A DNA stretch of 64,000 nucleotides from Acidimicrobiaceae bacterium (GCA_024641655.1 JAHECR010000001.1:235151-299150), one strand, 5' to 3'; numbered from the stretch's first letter, positions 41,035 through 50,010 are shown. Numbers and translations are program-made. The notes: generated by a model from the sequence alone, not told the origin.

Positions 41035-42135
41035 ATGGCCACACCGCAGCTGACTTCGGAGCTGGTCGATGCCGACGGCCTCGACGCCGCGCTCGAGCTT
41101 GCCCACGCGCGCGGCTGGACCGACGGACTGCCCATCGTGCCCCCAACCCCCGCACGCGTGCTGGCGATGCTCGACGCGGTCGGCGCCGCACCCGATGAGG
41201 TCCTCGGTGAGTTCGAGAGTCGCCACAAGACCATCACCATGGAGAAGGTCGCGATCAACGCCGTCATGGCCGGTTGCCTCCCCGAGCACCTGCCGGTGGT
41301 TGTCGCGCTGGTGCGTCTCACGCTCGCCGGCGGCCTCTCCCCCGGGGTCTCGACGAGCGGCTGGACCAACCTGTTCATCGTGAACGGACCGGTGCGCAAC
41401 CATCTGGCGATGAACTACCGGGGCGACGTGTTCGGACCGGGCAACCGGGCCAACGCGAGCATCGGACGCGCCCTGGCGCTGGTGCACCGCAACGCTTTCG
41501 GCAGTGTGAGCGGGGCCGGAAACGACGCGGCGCTCCCGCTTCCCGTCCTCGACCGGTCCACCCTCGGGCAGCCCGGCCAGTACACGATGTATCACCTGGT
41601 CGAGAACGAGGAGGACTTCCCCTCGTTGACCCCTCTGCACGTCATGCGAGGGTTCGCCGCCGAAGACAGCGTCGTCACCGGTCTCCCCGTGCACTGGCAC
41701 GCACAACTCGGCATCCACGAGGAACAAGGTGCCGAGGAGGTCCTCGACACGGTCAATCACCATCTCCTCCGCCACGGGATGCTCAAGCGTGCCGGAGCGA
41801 TCGTGCTGGTGTTTCCTCCCGAGCTCGCGACCCACCTCGTCCAATCCGGCTTCTCGAAGGCCGACGTCGGCCGGTACGTCTTCGAGGGCACCACCCGCTC
41901 GAAGGCCTGGATGAAGCAGAACGGGCTCCAGACCTGGTCGCCGGCGAGCTCGCGGCTCGAGGCCGTCGAACCCGGCGACGACGACAAGTTGTACGCCGCA
42001 GCGGGAAGCCCCGACGAGGTGCTGTCGGTCGTTGCCGGCGGCCCCGCCGGCGGGTTCCTGCACGTCATCCATCCATTCCCGGGCATGGGGTTCAGCCGCC
42101 ATGCAATGTCGCAGCTCATCGAGCTGCCGGCATGA
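41035..42135 (+). CDS. Conserved protein encoded with UGSC-type selenoprotein, function unknown
   Basis: 366 aa. No catalytic family that I can name. Conserved-looking blocks are 'GWTDGLPIVPPTPARVLAML', 'EKVAINAVMAGCLPEHLPVV', 'FIVNGPVRNHLAMN', 'VFGPGNRANASIGRAL' and 'GHPG'-like 'LGQPGQY'. I recall similar proteins beside UGSC-family genes in other bacteria. There is no signal or clear membrane helix, and the only Cys is in 'AGCLPEH'. The ATG at 41035 (GGAAGG upstream) is preferred to the GTG at 40996. It lies 63 bp after the reductase and 19 bp before the selenoprotein gene. Confidence 0.7.
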   Translation: MATPQLTSELVDADGLDAALELAHARGWTDGLPIVPPTPARVLAMLDAVGAAPDEVLGEFESRHKTITMEKVAINAVMAGCLPEHLPVVVALVRLTLAGGLSPGVSTSGWTNLFIVNGPVRNHLAMNYRGDVFGPGNRANASIGRALALVHRNAFGSVSGAGNDAALPLPVLDRSTLGQPGQYTMYHLVENEEDFPSLTPLHVMRGFAAEDSVVTGLPVHWHAQLGIHEEQGAEEVLDTVNHHLLRHGMLKRAGAIVLVFPPELATHLVQSGFSKADVGRYVFEGTTRSKAWMKQNGLQTWSPASSRLEAVEPGDDDKLYAAAGSPDEVLSVVAGGPAGGFLHVIHPFPGMGFSRHAMSQLIELPA

Positions 42136-42154
42136 AACCTGCGAGGAGACAACC

Positions 42155-42679
42155 ATGATCACGATGCTCGACCCCATCGTTGCGTCGCCTGAAGTCGACC
42201 AGCGGGCCGCGGGGCGCCTGAGCACCCTCGACGGCAAGCTCATCGGCTTGTTCACCAACGGCAAGCTCAACGCCACGAAGGTGCTGGAGATGGCCGGTGA
42301 GATCATCCAGGAACGTTTCGCGCCCGCAGGCTTCGTCCTGTTCGAGGACAACATCGGCTTCGGTCGCACGCAGAACGGCGAGCTCGAGTGGGAGATGGCT
42401 CCCGATGTCGGACTCGTCGCGATAGGTGATTGAGGCGGCTGCAGCGCGGGCAGTTTGCTCGCATCCATCTGGCTCGAGAACCAAGGCATCCCCTCCCTGG
42501 CGCTGTGCACCGAGGCCTTCACCGGCGCGCTCACGGCGTTGCGCAAGATCCACGGTCGACCTGACAAGGACTGGGCCCGGATCCCGCACCCCTTCGGCAG
42601 CCTCGACGACGCAGGCGTGCGCGAGCGCGCCGAGTTCTTCGTGTCGGAGCTCTACCGGACCCTGCTCGTCGACGGTTGA
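42155..42679 (+). CDS. UGSC-type selenoprotein, UGA at codon 93 read as selenocysteine
   Basis: 174-residue predicted selenoprotein. The ATG at 42155 follows GAGGAG (42143-42148). Codons run to GGT GAT, then TGA (42431-42433), then GGC GGC TGC, and the same frame continues 81 codons with normal codon use to the TGA at 42677. The product reads 'GLVAIGD-U-GGCSAGSLLAS', i.e. a U-x-x-C redox pair (Sec93, Cys96) between a beta strand and a helix. This fits the (seleno)protein family named for its UGSC motif, whose homologues have Cys or Sec there. A hairpin at 42446-42462 has the place and shape of a bacterial SECIS. The sel genes are not in the window. The exact reaction is unknown. Confidence 0.85.
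42446..42462 (+). promoter_or_regulatory. Bacterial SECIS-like hairpin
   Basis: GCGGGCA (42446-42452) pairs with TGCTCGC (42456-42462), seven base pairs including one G-U, around the loop GTT. The loop G lies 20 nt after the UGA, within the distance range known for bacterial SECIS elements, where an apical G is needed for SelB binding. The 12 nt between UGA and stem can form the lower part. Confidence 0.65.
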
Positions 42680-42707
42680 GGACACCCGCCGGGGTGGAAG
42701 CGGGGAT

Positions 42708-43427
42708 CTACTTCCAGGCGAACACCGGCTGCTCGAGGTGGTCGACGCGCTCGCCGGCGCGACCCTCGATCGCGACCCGGCGGAACTGGTAGAGCACTGC
42801 GGCCGTGGGCGCATGCACGTGGTAGTCCCCGATGGGCACCTGGAGCACCGGCCGATCACTCTCGGGGATCGTCAAGAACCGTGGTTCGCGGTCTCGCAGG
42901 GCATGCAGCCCGATCCGGAAGACGGCGCGCACTTCGTCGGGGGATGGCGCAAGCGCCGGCCGTCCCCCACCCCAGACGATCACCGGCGTGATCACGTACC
43001 CCGACCGCGTCGGGTAGTCGTCGAGCAGGCCGAGAACCGAAGCCTCACCCAGGTGCAAACCCACCTCCTCGTGCAGCTCACGCAACGCGGCCTCCACTGC
43101 CGATTCGCCTGCATCGACGCGCCCGCCGGGCAATGCCCACTGCCCGGCGTGCTCGCTCATGCGCATGGCGCGTCGGCACAGCAGCAACGCGGCGCCGCCC
43201 GCGACCCCGGCCATCTTGCCGTTCAGCTCACTGCGGTCGGCGCGCGGAGCGGTCGGATCGGGGTCGTCGACGATGAGCGGATCGTCGTCGTGTCCCGCCT
43301 CGCTGTCGACCACCACGACCGCCACAGCGGCGTGACGGCGACCGTCGAGGGGATGCGATCGCCGCTCGTGTCCGGCGATGTTGGTGCGCAGCGCGGCACG
43401 CAGGGCGTCGTCATAGGAGATTGCCAT
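42708..43427 (-). CDS. Nudix hydrolase (CoA pyrophosphatase-like)
   Basis: 239 aa. The Nudix box is complete: 'GGRVDAGESAVEAALRELHE' followed by 'EVGL' (about residues 100-123). 'ALLLCRRAMRMSEHAGQWAL' just before it matches the NUDT7/NudL CoA diphosphatase pattern. Start at 43427 (ATG). It converges with the selenoprotein gene, 28 bp apart. An internal Asp-rich segment (about 40-70) is an insertion relative to short NudL proteins. Confidence 0.85.
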   Translation of the reverse strand: MAISYDDALRAALRTNIAGHERRSHPLDGRRHAAVAVVVVDSEAGHDDDPLIVDDPDPTAPRADRSELNGKMAGVAGGAALLLCRRAMRMSEHAGQWALPGGRVDAGESAVEAALRELHEEVGLHLGEASVLGLLDDYPTRSGYVITPVIVWGGGRPALAPSPDEVRAVFRIGLHALRDREPRFLTIPESDRPVLQVPIGDYHVHAPTAAVLYQFRRVAIEGRAGERVDHLEQPVFAWK

Positions 43428-43495
43428 GGTGTCACTGTCGCATGCCCGGGGGCGCCCCGACCATCGCTGGCGTTCGGGGACCGCTCCGGCCTCGA

Positions 43496-45973
43496 TCAGA
43501 GCGCGTTCCCGTCCCGATCGAGATAGTCCGTTGCGAGCATGCGTTCTTCGGCGTACCGGTCGAAGTCCTCGTCGGAGACCCCGAGGATGTCCTTGTAGAC
43601 ATACTCGTTGTGTTCACCAAGGGTGGGGGACCCGTGGCTCCACACCTGCGGCGCACCACGGTAGGGATAGCCGGGATGGGGGTGGGTGCCGACGTCGTGG
43701 CTCTCGAGCGGTTGGAGCCAACCGCGGTCGACCACTTGCCGGTCCGCGGCGAAGTCGGCGGCGTCGAGCACCGGTCCAGCGGCGATGCCCCGCGTTTGCA
43801 GTGAGTGGAAGAGCGCGCCCGCGCTGTGACCAGCGGTCCAGGAACCGATCAACGCGTCGAGCTCGTCGTGGTTGGCGTACCGGCCCGTGACGTCGCCGAA
43901 GCGAGGATCATCGGCGAGTTGGGGTTGACCCATCTCCGTCGCGAGCGCACGCCAGGCCCCGTCATCGGCGACCGAGATCGCGATCCACTGCCCCTCGCCG
44001 GCGGTGGCATAGACGCCCTGTGGGGCCATCAACGGATCCCGGTTGCCGATCCGCCCCGGTTCGATGCCCAGCTGAAGGTTCACGAACACGTCGCCGAGAT
44101 GCTGGACCACGTTCTCGAGCTGGGATACGTCGACCACCATGCCTCGACCCGTGTGGTCACGATAGCGCAGGGCGGCGATGGTGGCGAAGGCCGCGGCAGG
44201 TCCCGATGCCGCGTCCATGTAGGTGGTCGACGGGGTCGTCACCGGATCCGAGCCGGGGTGGCCACAGAGCCAGGCCAGACCCGACAGCCCGTCGAACTGC
44301 GCACCGAAGCCGGTGTACCCCGACCAGTCGCCGGTGAGGCCCGCCGGCGGCATCCGGGTGATGACCAGACGCGGGTTGCGACGCTGCAGCTCCGTCACGG
44401 AGAAACCGATCGCGTTGAGGCCAGTCAGCTTGAAGTTCTCGATGAACACGTCGGACTTTTCGACGAGGCGCATCACGAGCTCCCGACCCTCCTCTCGGCG
44501 GGTGTCCATGGTCACCGAGAGCTTGTTGCGGCACAGGCAGTTGTTCATGGCGTGTCGGTTCCAGGGCCGATCCGGCCGCCCGGGCGCTGCCGCGGCGTAC
44601 ATCGACCCCATGGCACCCAGACCTGCGACGTCGGCAGGCCGGGCGGTGTAGCCCTTCGTGGTGGGTGGCAGCACGAACGGGTTCTCCACCCGGATCACCT
44701 CGGCCCCGAGGTCGCCCAGGAGCTGGGTGGCAAAGGGTCCCGCCCACACCGTGGTCAGATCCACGACACGCACGCCCGCGAGCGGGGGGGTCGCTACCCG
44801 GCGGGCCACCGCCGGCAACGGCTCGGTCGTCGGCAGGTTCGACACGACCTCGTCGGTGTGCTCGCCGAGCAGCGGCGCGATCCGGCGGATTCCCCACCCA
44901 CCTTCGGCATGACGTGCCGGCGGACCGGCCACGTCGACGGAACCGACCACCGGATCGTCGGTGTGGTTCCAGAACCCCCGCTGGTGGAGGTGGTCAGCAG
45001 CGAGCACTTCGTCGGGAACGTTGACGCCCGCCAACGGCCAGCCTGCCGCCTGCGCCAGCGCCGTGATCTCGGCGCGGGTGTGGCTGAACAGCCACGGGTA
45101 CAGCGCGGCGTCGAGATACTCCTTCGTGTCCGGTCGCGAGAAGGCGTCGGGGCGGTCGAACGCTTCACGCAACGCGTCGTCGTCGAGTACGTCGAGCATC
45201 TCGCCAAGTTGTTGGGGAGTCGACATCATCGCCACGTGACCGTCGCCGCAGGGAAACACACCGGTGGGGATGAGCGATTCCGACGATGCCGCGGGCGCGG
45301 GCTTCAGGTTCCGGTACATCAGACCGAGCAGCGCACTGGAGTTGCGTGGTTGCGTCGACAGCGCTTCGATGGCGGCGCAGTCCACGAACGAACCTGCGGC
45401 CTCGTCCCCGGCGGCGAGGACGGCACCGAGGCCCCCGAGCGCCGCGAAGTGGCCCACCATGCAGGCACCCATGTGGGCCGGGACCTTGATCGGGGCCGCG
45501 CCGACCTGCGGGTACAGGGATGCGCTCACCGCCTGGGCGACGAGGTCGCTCCACTCGTAGTCGGCGTAGGGCCCGGTCGCACCGAATCCGCTGATGTGCA
45601 CCACGTTCAGACCCGGGAACGCCTGGTGGAGGTCCTCCCAGAGGAGGCCGTAGTCGGCGAGGGTGCCATGGCCGCGAGCCTCGACGACGAGGTGCGCGTC
45701 GATGAGGAGCCGGCGCAGGGTGGCAACGTCGTCGGGCATCGACGGATCGAGCACCATGCTGCGCTTGTTCGTGTTGAAATGCATGAAGGCGCCGCTTCGA
45801 TGCACGCCGTCGGGGCCCATCGGTGACCGCGGGTCGTAGCGGAGCGGGTCGCCCGAAGGGCGCTCGACCTTGATCACCTCGGCGCCAAGATCCGCGAACA
45901 TCTTGGCGCAGTAGGCGCCGGCGATGCCCTCCGCGACCTCGATGACCTGCAGACCGTCCAACAAGCGCTTCAT
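43496..45973 (-). CDS. Tandem-domain CaiB/BaiF family CoA-transferase (class III)
   Basis: 825 aa made of two CoA-transferase family III domains. The first (about 1-390) begins 'LLDGLQVIEVAEGIAGAYCA' and has 'LGAEVIKVERPSGDP'. The second (about 410-800) begins 'LAGVRVVDLTTVWAGPFATQ' and has 'LGAEVIRVE'. Class III enzymes use an Asp to carry CoA between acids. Most are single-domain and dimeric, so a fused pair may act as an intramolecular dimer. The ATG at 45973 follows GAGGGGGA. It lies downstream of a PucR-type regulator on the same strand. Substrate unknown. Confidence 0.88.
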   Translation of the reverse strand: MKRLLDGLQVIEVAEGIAGAYCAKMFADLGAEVIKVERPSGDPLRYDPRSPMGPDGVHRSGAFMHFNTNKRSMVLDPSMPDDVATLRRLLIDAHLVVEARGHGTLADYGLLWEDLHQAFPGLNVVHISGFGATGPYADYEWSDLVAQAVSASLYPQVGAAPIKVPAHMGACMVGHFAALGGLGAVLAAGDEAAGSFVDCAAIEALSTQPRNSSALLGLMYRNLKPAPAASSESLIPTGVFPCGDGHVAMMSTPQQLGEMLDVLDDDALREAFDRPDAFSRPDTKEYLDAALYPWLFSHTRAEITALAQAAGWPLAGVNVPDEVLAADHLHQRGFWNHTDDPVVGSVDVAGPPARHAEGGWGIRRIAPLLGEHTDEVVSNLPTTEPLPAVARRVATPPLAGVRVVDLTTVWAGPFATQLLGDLGAEVIRVENPFVLPPTTKGYTARPADVAGLGAMGSMYAAAAPGRPDRPWNRHAMNNCLCRNKLSVTMDTRREEGRELVMRLVEKSDVFIENFKLTGLNAIGFSVTELQRRNPRLVITRMPPAGLTGDWSGYTGFGAQFDGLSGLAWLCGHPGSDPVTTPSTTYMDAASGPAAAFATIAALRYRDHTGRGMVVDVSQLENVVQHLGDVFVNLQLGIEPGRIGNRDPLMAPQGVYATAGEGQWIAISVADDGAWRALATEMGQPQLADDPRFGDVTGRYANHDELDALIGSWTAGHSAGALFHSLQTRGIAAGPVLDAADFAADRQVVDRGWLQPLESHDVGTHPHPGYPYRGAPQVWSHGSPTLGEHNEYVYKDILGVSDEDFDRYAEERMLATDYLDRDGNAL

Positions 45974-46079
45974 TCGTCCCCCTCGGCCCTGTGCACGCCT
46001 CGGCGTCTCGTCGGCAACGAGCTCTGCGTCGATCGTGTCAGGCGTTTCGGCAAGGGCCAGAGCATAGGCAACCCACAGG

Positions 46080-47198
46080 TCACGTGTCGGCGAAGCGTGG
46101 GTCACGCGACGCGCTGCCGGGCACGGCAGCACTCGCCAGCGGGCGGCTCCGCAACGCGAGCTCGAGCAACAACCGGTCGTCGGGGTCACGGGGTGCGTAG
46201 CCCGTCACCTCCTCGACGCGATCGAGGCGGTAGCCGACCGTGCGCGTCCCCACCGAGAGCCTCCGAGCGGCGTCAGCCATGTTCCCCCCGGACCGGAGGA
46301 ACGCCTCGAGGGTGTCGAGCAGGTCTCCACGCGTCGTGGCCGCCAACGGGACGACAACTCGCTCGTGGAGCTCGGCGACGATCGACCGCTCGTTGCGGAG
46401 CAGGCGTTCCACGAGCAGGTCGGCGTGCACGGCCGGCGACGGGAGGCCGAACGTGCGGCCGATGTGCAACGCCTCGAGGGCTTCCACGTAGGAGGACCGG
46501 ATGCCTTCGGGTCCGTCGTGGCGATCCCCGATGCCGACGTGCCACGTCCCGGGAAGCGCCTCCGCGGCGAGGACCGAAGCGAGGTCGACGACGTCGTCGG
46601 GGTCGCCGCGGGCGCCAATGACGACGACGTGGCCCCGGCGGATCAGCGAAACCCAGCGCCCGCGACCGGCGCGGGTCTCGAGGTACCGTTGGACCAACGC
46701 CTGCGCTCGGTCGTCGTCGCCCAGGACGTCGTCGGACCCGGCGACCGACACACGGTACGGCCCCTCCGACGGGAACCCGACGACAGCGGCCCGCTCGGCG
46801 AACCAAGCCGAGTGCATGTCCTGGCCGCCCAACAGGGTGTCGATGAGCTCACGGCGCGTGTTCTCCTCGGCGCGGATGTGACGGCGTTGTGCGTCTTCGA
46901 AGCCCTCGGCGAGCGCAGCAACCGCCTCCTCGGAGATCTGGCGGAGGATGCGGCTGAGCTCGACGGTGGGAGCGGTGCCCGTCGTCTCGGTGAACAAGTG
47001 CTCCCACAACTCGCCGGCACCACGGAGGTAGGCGTCGATCAACAGGCTCAGGCTGCCGCCGTCGTCCGCGGCAGCAACCCCGGCGTCGTGAAACGCGCGT
47101 CGTTCCAGCCCGTCGAGGTGACCCCGATCGGCCGCATCGAGCACGGTCTCGAAGAGCTGCGCGAGTCCCGGGGGCACCCAACGCCTACGCCGATCCAT
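46080..47198 (-). CDS. PucR/CdaR-type transcriptional regulator
   Basis: 372 aa. A long N-terminal sensory part and a GGDEF-like middle region (about 150-270) lead to the C-terminal HTH_30 domain, 'FLRSGGNMADAARRLSVGTR' and 'TVGYRLDRVEEVTGY'. This order is that of PucR/CdaR activators of catabolic genes. The ATG at 47198 was chosen for the conserved helical start; the frame extends upstream to 47327 without homology. It lies 106 bp upstream of the CoA-transferase and probably controls it. Confidence 0.82.
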   Translation of the reverse strand: MDRRRRWVPPGLAQLFETVLDAADRGHLDGLERRAFHDAGVAAADDGGSLSLLIDAYLRGAGELWEHLFTETTGTAPTVELSRILRQISEEAVAALAEGFEDAQRRHIRAEENTRRELIDTLLGGQDMHSAWFAERAAVVGFPSEGPYRVSVAGSDDVLGDDDRAQALVQRYLETRAGRGRWVSLIRRGHVVVIGARGDPDDVVDLASVLAAEALPGTWHVGIGDRHDGPEGIRSSYVEALEALHIGRTFGLPSPAVHADLLVERLLRNERSIVAELHERVVVPLAATTRGDLLDTLEAFLRSGGNMADAARRLSVGTRTVGYRLDRVEEVTGYAPRDPDDRLLLELALRSRPLASAAVPGSASRDPRFADT

Positions 47199-47729
47199 GG
47201 GCTCCACAGCTCCGAAGATAGCCAATCCGGGCCTTTTTCGCCGAACCGGCAGGAAAGTTGCGGCAGTTTCTTCTCCATTCGGCCTGGTATCGCCGCTTCG
47301 GCACTGACACAATGAGTCCCACAACACACACGGAGTCGCCGGTGGTCACGGCGCTCCGGCAGCGTTGCGGAAGCAGCCGACGGCGTCGCTGAAATGTTGA
47401 GACGACGCCGATCTCCCCCGGGTCACGAGCATGGCGTGCCCGGGGGATTCGGACCCCTCTTCACCGCTTCCGCAGCCAACAGGCAAGCCCCCGCCCGGTC
47501 ACCCTTCCCCGGGCGGGGGCCAAGCCGAAGGTGGTCGCCATGCTCGAGGTACTCGGCCCGGGCGCGGCTTCGTGGGAGGGCGCCGGCAGCGCTCGGGCCG
47601 GCCCAACGACCACCGAGCGTGCTCGGACCTCCCGCCGTTGCCCACGAGCGCGGTCACCCCGCCACACCCCTGGGCGAACTCCGGCAGGGCTCCCAGCAAA
47701 CTCCCAGGTTCCGGTGCCAGGATGGGCAG
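47199..47729. other. Long intergenic region with two strong hairpins
   Basis: 531 bp between divergent pucR-type and response-regulator genes. The ORFs across it have no convincing coding features. TCCCCCGGG (47414-47422) pairs with CCCGGGGGA (47439-47447), extended inward by CACG/CGTG. GCCCCCGCCCGG (47487-47498) pairs perfectly with CCGGGCGGGGGC (47509-47520). No T-tract follows either stem. A structured leader or small RNA is possible. Confidence 0.5.
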
Positions 47730-48410
47730 GTGGCAAACCCGCGACTGCTCATCGTCGACGACGAAGCGAACCTCAGGTCGATGCTCTCCGCGGCCTTGCG
47801 TCACCACGGATTCGACACCACCGAAGCCGAGAACGGACGCGAGGCCCTCGGCCGCATTGCCGCCGACCGGCCTGATCTCGTGGTGCTCGACGTGATGATG
47901 CCCGACCTCGACGGCTTCGAGGTGTGCCGGAGGCTCCGCACCAACGGTGACCACACCCCGGTGCTGTTCCTGACGGCGCGCGACGACACCGAGGCGAAGG
48001 TTCGAGGCCTGACCCTGGGCGGTGACGACTACCTCCAGAAGCCCTTCAGCCTCGATGAGCTCGTCGCCCGCGTCGAAGCCGTCCTTCGACGCACCGGAAC
48101 TGCAGCCACCCATAACGTCCACGAACTGGCCGACCTCACGATGGACGACGATGCCCATCGCGTGACCCGTGCCGGCGACGACGTCGCGCTCTCACCAACC
48201 GAGTACAAGCTCCTGCGCTACCTCCTCGTGAACCAGGGTCGGGTGCTGTCGAAGAGCCAAATCCTCGACCACGTGTGGGAGTACGACTTCGGCGGCGACG
48301 GCGGGGTCGTGGAAACCTACATCGGGTATCTCCGCAAGAAAGTCGACCAGGTCGAACCGAAGCTCATTCACACGATTCGCGGCGTCGGCTACACGCTGCG
48401 TGTCCAGTGA
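47730..48410 (+). CDS. OmpR/PhoB-family response regulator
   Basis: 226 aa. The receiver domain has 'LLIVDDEANLRSML', the phosphorylated Asp in 'VVLDVMMPDLDG', Thr in 'LFLTARDD' and Lys in 'YLQKPFSLDEL'. The C-terminal winged helix ends 'TIRGVGYTLRVQ'. The GTG at 47730 was chosen because 'ANPRLLIVDD' starts the receiver there. It overlaps the kinase gene by 11 bp. Confidence 0.92.
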   Translation: MANPRLLIVDDEANLRSMLSAALRHHGFDTTEAENGREALGRIAADRPDLVVLDVMMPDLDGFEVCRRLRTNGDHTPVLFLTARDDTEAKVRGLTLGGDDYLQKPFSLDELVARVEAVLRRTGTAATHNVHELADLTMDDDAHRVTRAGDDVALSPTEYKLLRYLLVNQGRVLSKSQILDHVWEYDFGGDGGVVETYIGYLRKKVDQVEPKLIHTIRGVGYTLRVQ

Positions 48411-49932
48411 GGCAGCGGGCGGCTTCGCCGGAGTGGCGGCGACCACGACCATGAGGGCAATGTCTCTGCGGGCCCGGGTCCTGGCGGGGTTGGCAACGGT
48501 CGCCGTGGTCCTCGCAGCGTCGACCTTCATCCTCATCTCGACCACGCGCGGCTACCTGATCGGCCAGATCGACGACCAGCTCAGAGCCGGCGCCGACGAC
48601 GGACGCACCGTGCAGATCGGAGCGCACGACGAACGCGACGAACACGAGGGCAGCGACGACGACCACGCTTCGCCGACACCGGCGCCGGTCGGCGTCGACC
48701 GCTACAGCTCGCGCTACGAAGGCATCATCGACCCCTCGGGAACGCTCCTGACGGTGTACGAACCCAACGTTCCCGGTGAGGAGTACAGCCCGCCCGACGT
48801 GAGCGCCTCGGTGGTCGGGACGGCTCCGGGCACCAAGAACCTCTTCAGCATCACCGCCGTCAACGGCGACGTCGTCTACCGGGTCTACGCCGAGCGGCTC
48901 CCGGCGGGAACCGTCTTCATCGCCGCTCTGCCACTCGCCGACGTCGACGCCACCACCAATCGCATCAGCATCGTTGCCGGTCTCGGACTGGCGACCATCG
49001 TCGGCGTCCTCGGCGCCGTGGGTTGGTGGGTGGTGCACCTCGGAATCCGCCCGATCAAGCAGATGACCGCCACTGCTGCGGAGATCGCGGCTGGCGACCT
49101 CAGCGCACGCGTGCCCGAGCCCCGCTCCCCCGGCACGGAATCGGGCGACCTCGCGCAGGCGCTGAACACGATGCTCGCCAAGATCGAGCACGCCGTCGCC
49201 GAACAGGCGCGCTCGGAGGAGCGATTACGACGATTCGTCGCCGACGCGTCCCACGAGCTGCGCACCCCGATAACGACGATCCGTGGCTACGCCGAGCTCT
49301 ACCGCCACGGTGGGCTCGCCCAACCCGACAACCTCGACGATGCAATGCGACGCACCGAACAGGAGGCGCAGCGAATGGGACGCCTCGTGGAGGACATGTT
49401 GACCCTCGCCAAGCTCGACGAGCAGCGGCCACTGCACCGCAATCGCATCGACCTCAGCGCTCTCGTTGCCGATGCCGCAGCCGACGCCCGCGTCGTCGCA
49501 CCCGACCGCGTGATCACCGCGCGGGCACCGGCGGGCCTCGAGATCGACGGCGACGAGGATCGTCTCCGCCAGGTCATCGCCAACATCGTCGGCAACGCGA
49601 TCGTGCACACCCCGTCGGGGACCGCGATCAGCCTCGACGCTCGACGCTCGCCCGAGCGAGACGTGACGCTGGACGTGACCGACGAAGGTCCGGGGATGAC
49701 TGCGGACGTCGCGGCCCGGATCACCGAGCGCTTCTACCGTGGAGACCCGTCCCGGTCGCGCGAACGCGGCGGCTCCGGTCTCGGAATGTCCATCGTCGCC
49801 GCAGTCGTCGGTGCCCACGGCGGCACGATCGATGTCGAGAGCGCGCCGGGCGAGGGGACGACCGTGCGCCTCACCTTGCCGGCATCGTCGGCCCACGTGG
49901 TCACCGGCACCAATGAGCCGCCGTCGGCGTGA
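48400..49932 (+). CDS. Sensor histidine kinase (HAMP-HisKA-HATPase)
   Basis: 510 aa at the longest start (GTG 48400); ATGs at 48451 and 48460 are equally possible and would shorten only the cytoplasmic tail. Two transmembrane helices (about 25-48 and 188-212) flank an acidic extracytoplasmic sensor domain. HAMP follows, then the H-box 'FVADASHELRTPITTIRGYA', the N-box 'IVGNAIVHTPSGT' and G-boxes 'DEGPGM' and 'GGSGLGMSIV'. It is coupled with the preceding response regulator. The signal is unknown. Confidence 0.9.
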   Translation: MSSEAAGGFAGVAATTTMRAMSLRARVLAGLATVAVVLAASTFILISTTRGYLIGQIDDQLRAGADDGRTVQIGAHDERDEHEGSDDDHASPTPAPVGVDRYSSRYEGIIDPSGTLLTVYEPNVPGEEYSPPDVSASVVGTAPGTKNLFSITAVNGDVVYRVYAERLPAGTVFIAALPLADVDATTNRISIVAGLGLATIVGVLGAVGWWVVHLGIRPIKQMTATAAEIAAGDLSARVPEPRSPGTESGDLAQALNTMLAKIEHAVAEQARSEERLRRFVADASHELRTPITTIRGYAELYRHGGLAQPDNLDDAMRRTEQEAQRMGRLVEDMLTLAKLDEQRPLHRNRIDLSALVADAAADARVVAPDRVITARAPAGLEIDGDEDRLRQVIANIVGNAIVHTPSGTAISLDARRSPERDVTLDVTDEGPGMTADVAARITERFYRGDPSRSRERGGSGLGMSIVAAVVGAHGGTIDVESAPGEGTTVRLTLPASSAHVVTGTNEPPSA

Positions 49933-50010
49933 TGCCGCCGGGCGGCCGACCGTCGCTCCGGTTGGCCACTGCATGGGATCGGGCCGGGCCGCACTGCGGT
50001 CGGTGCGGTT

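Noticed and set aside
42155..42679. Two separate short genes (42155-42433 and 42455-42679)
   Set aside because: Both are in the same frame on either side of one TGA, the second has no ribosome site, and the joined product forms a continuous redox protein with a U-x-x-C motif.
43805..45826. 673-codon plus-strand ORF
   Set aside because: It lies antisense to the tandem CoA-transferase, which has strong family motifs.
47394..47729. N-terminal extension of the response regulator
   Set aside because: The in-frame upstream codons are Pro/Arg/Ala-rich and cross two strong hairpins, and the receiver domain starts normally at the GTG at 47730.
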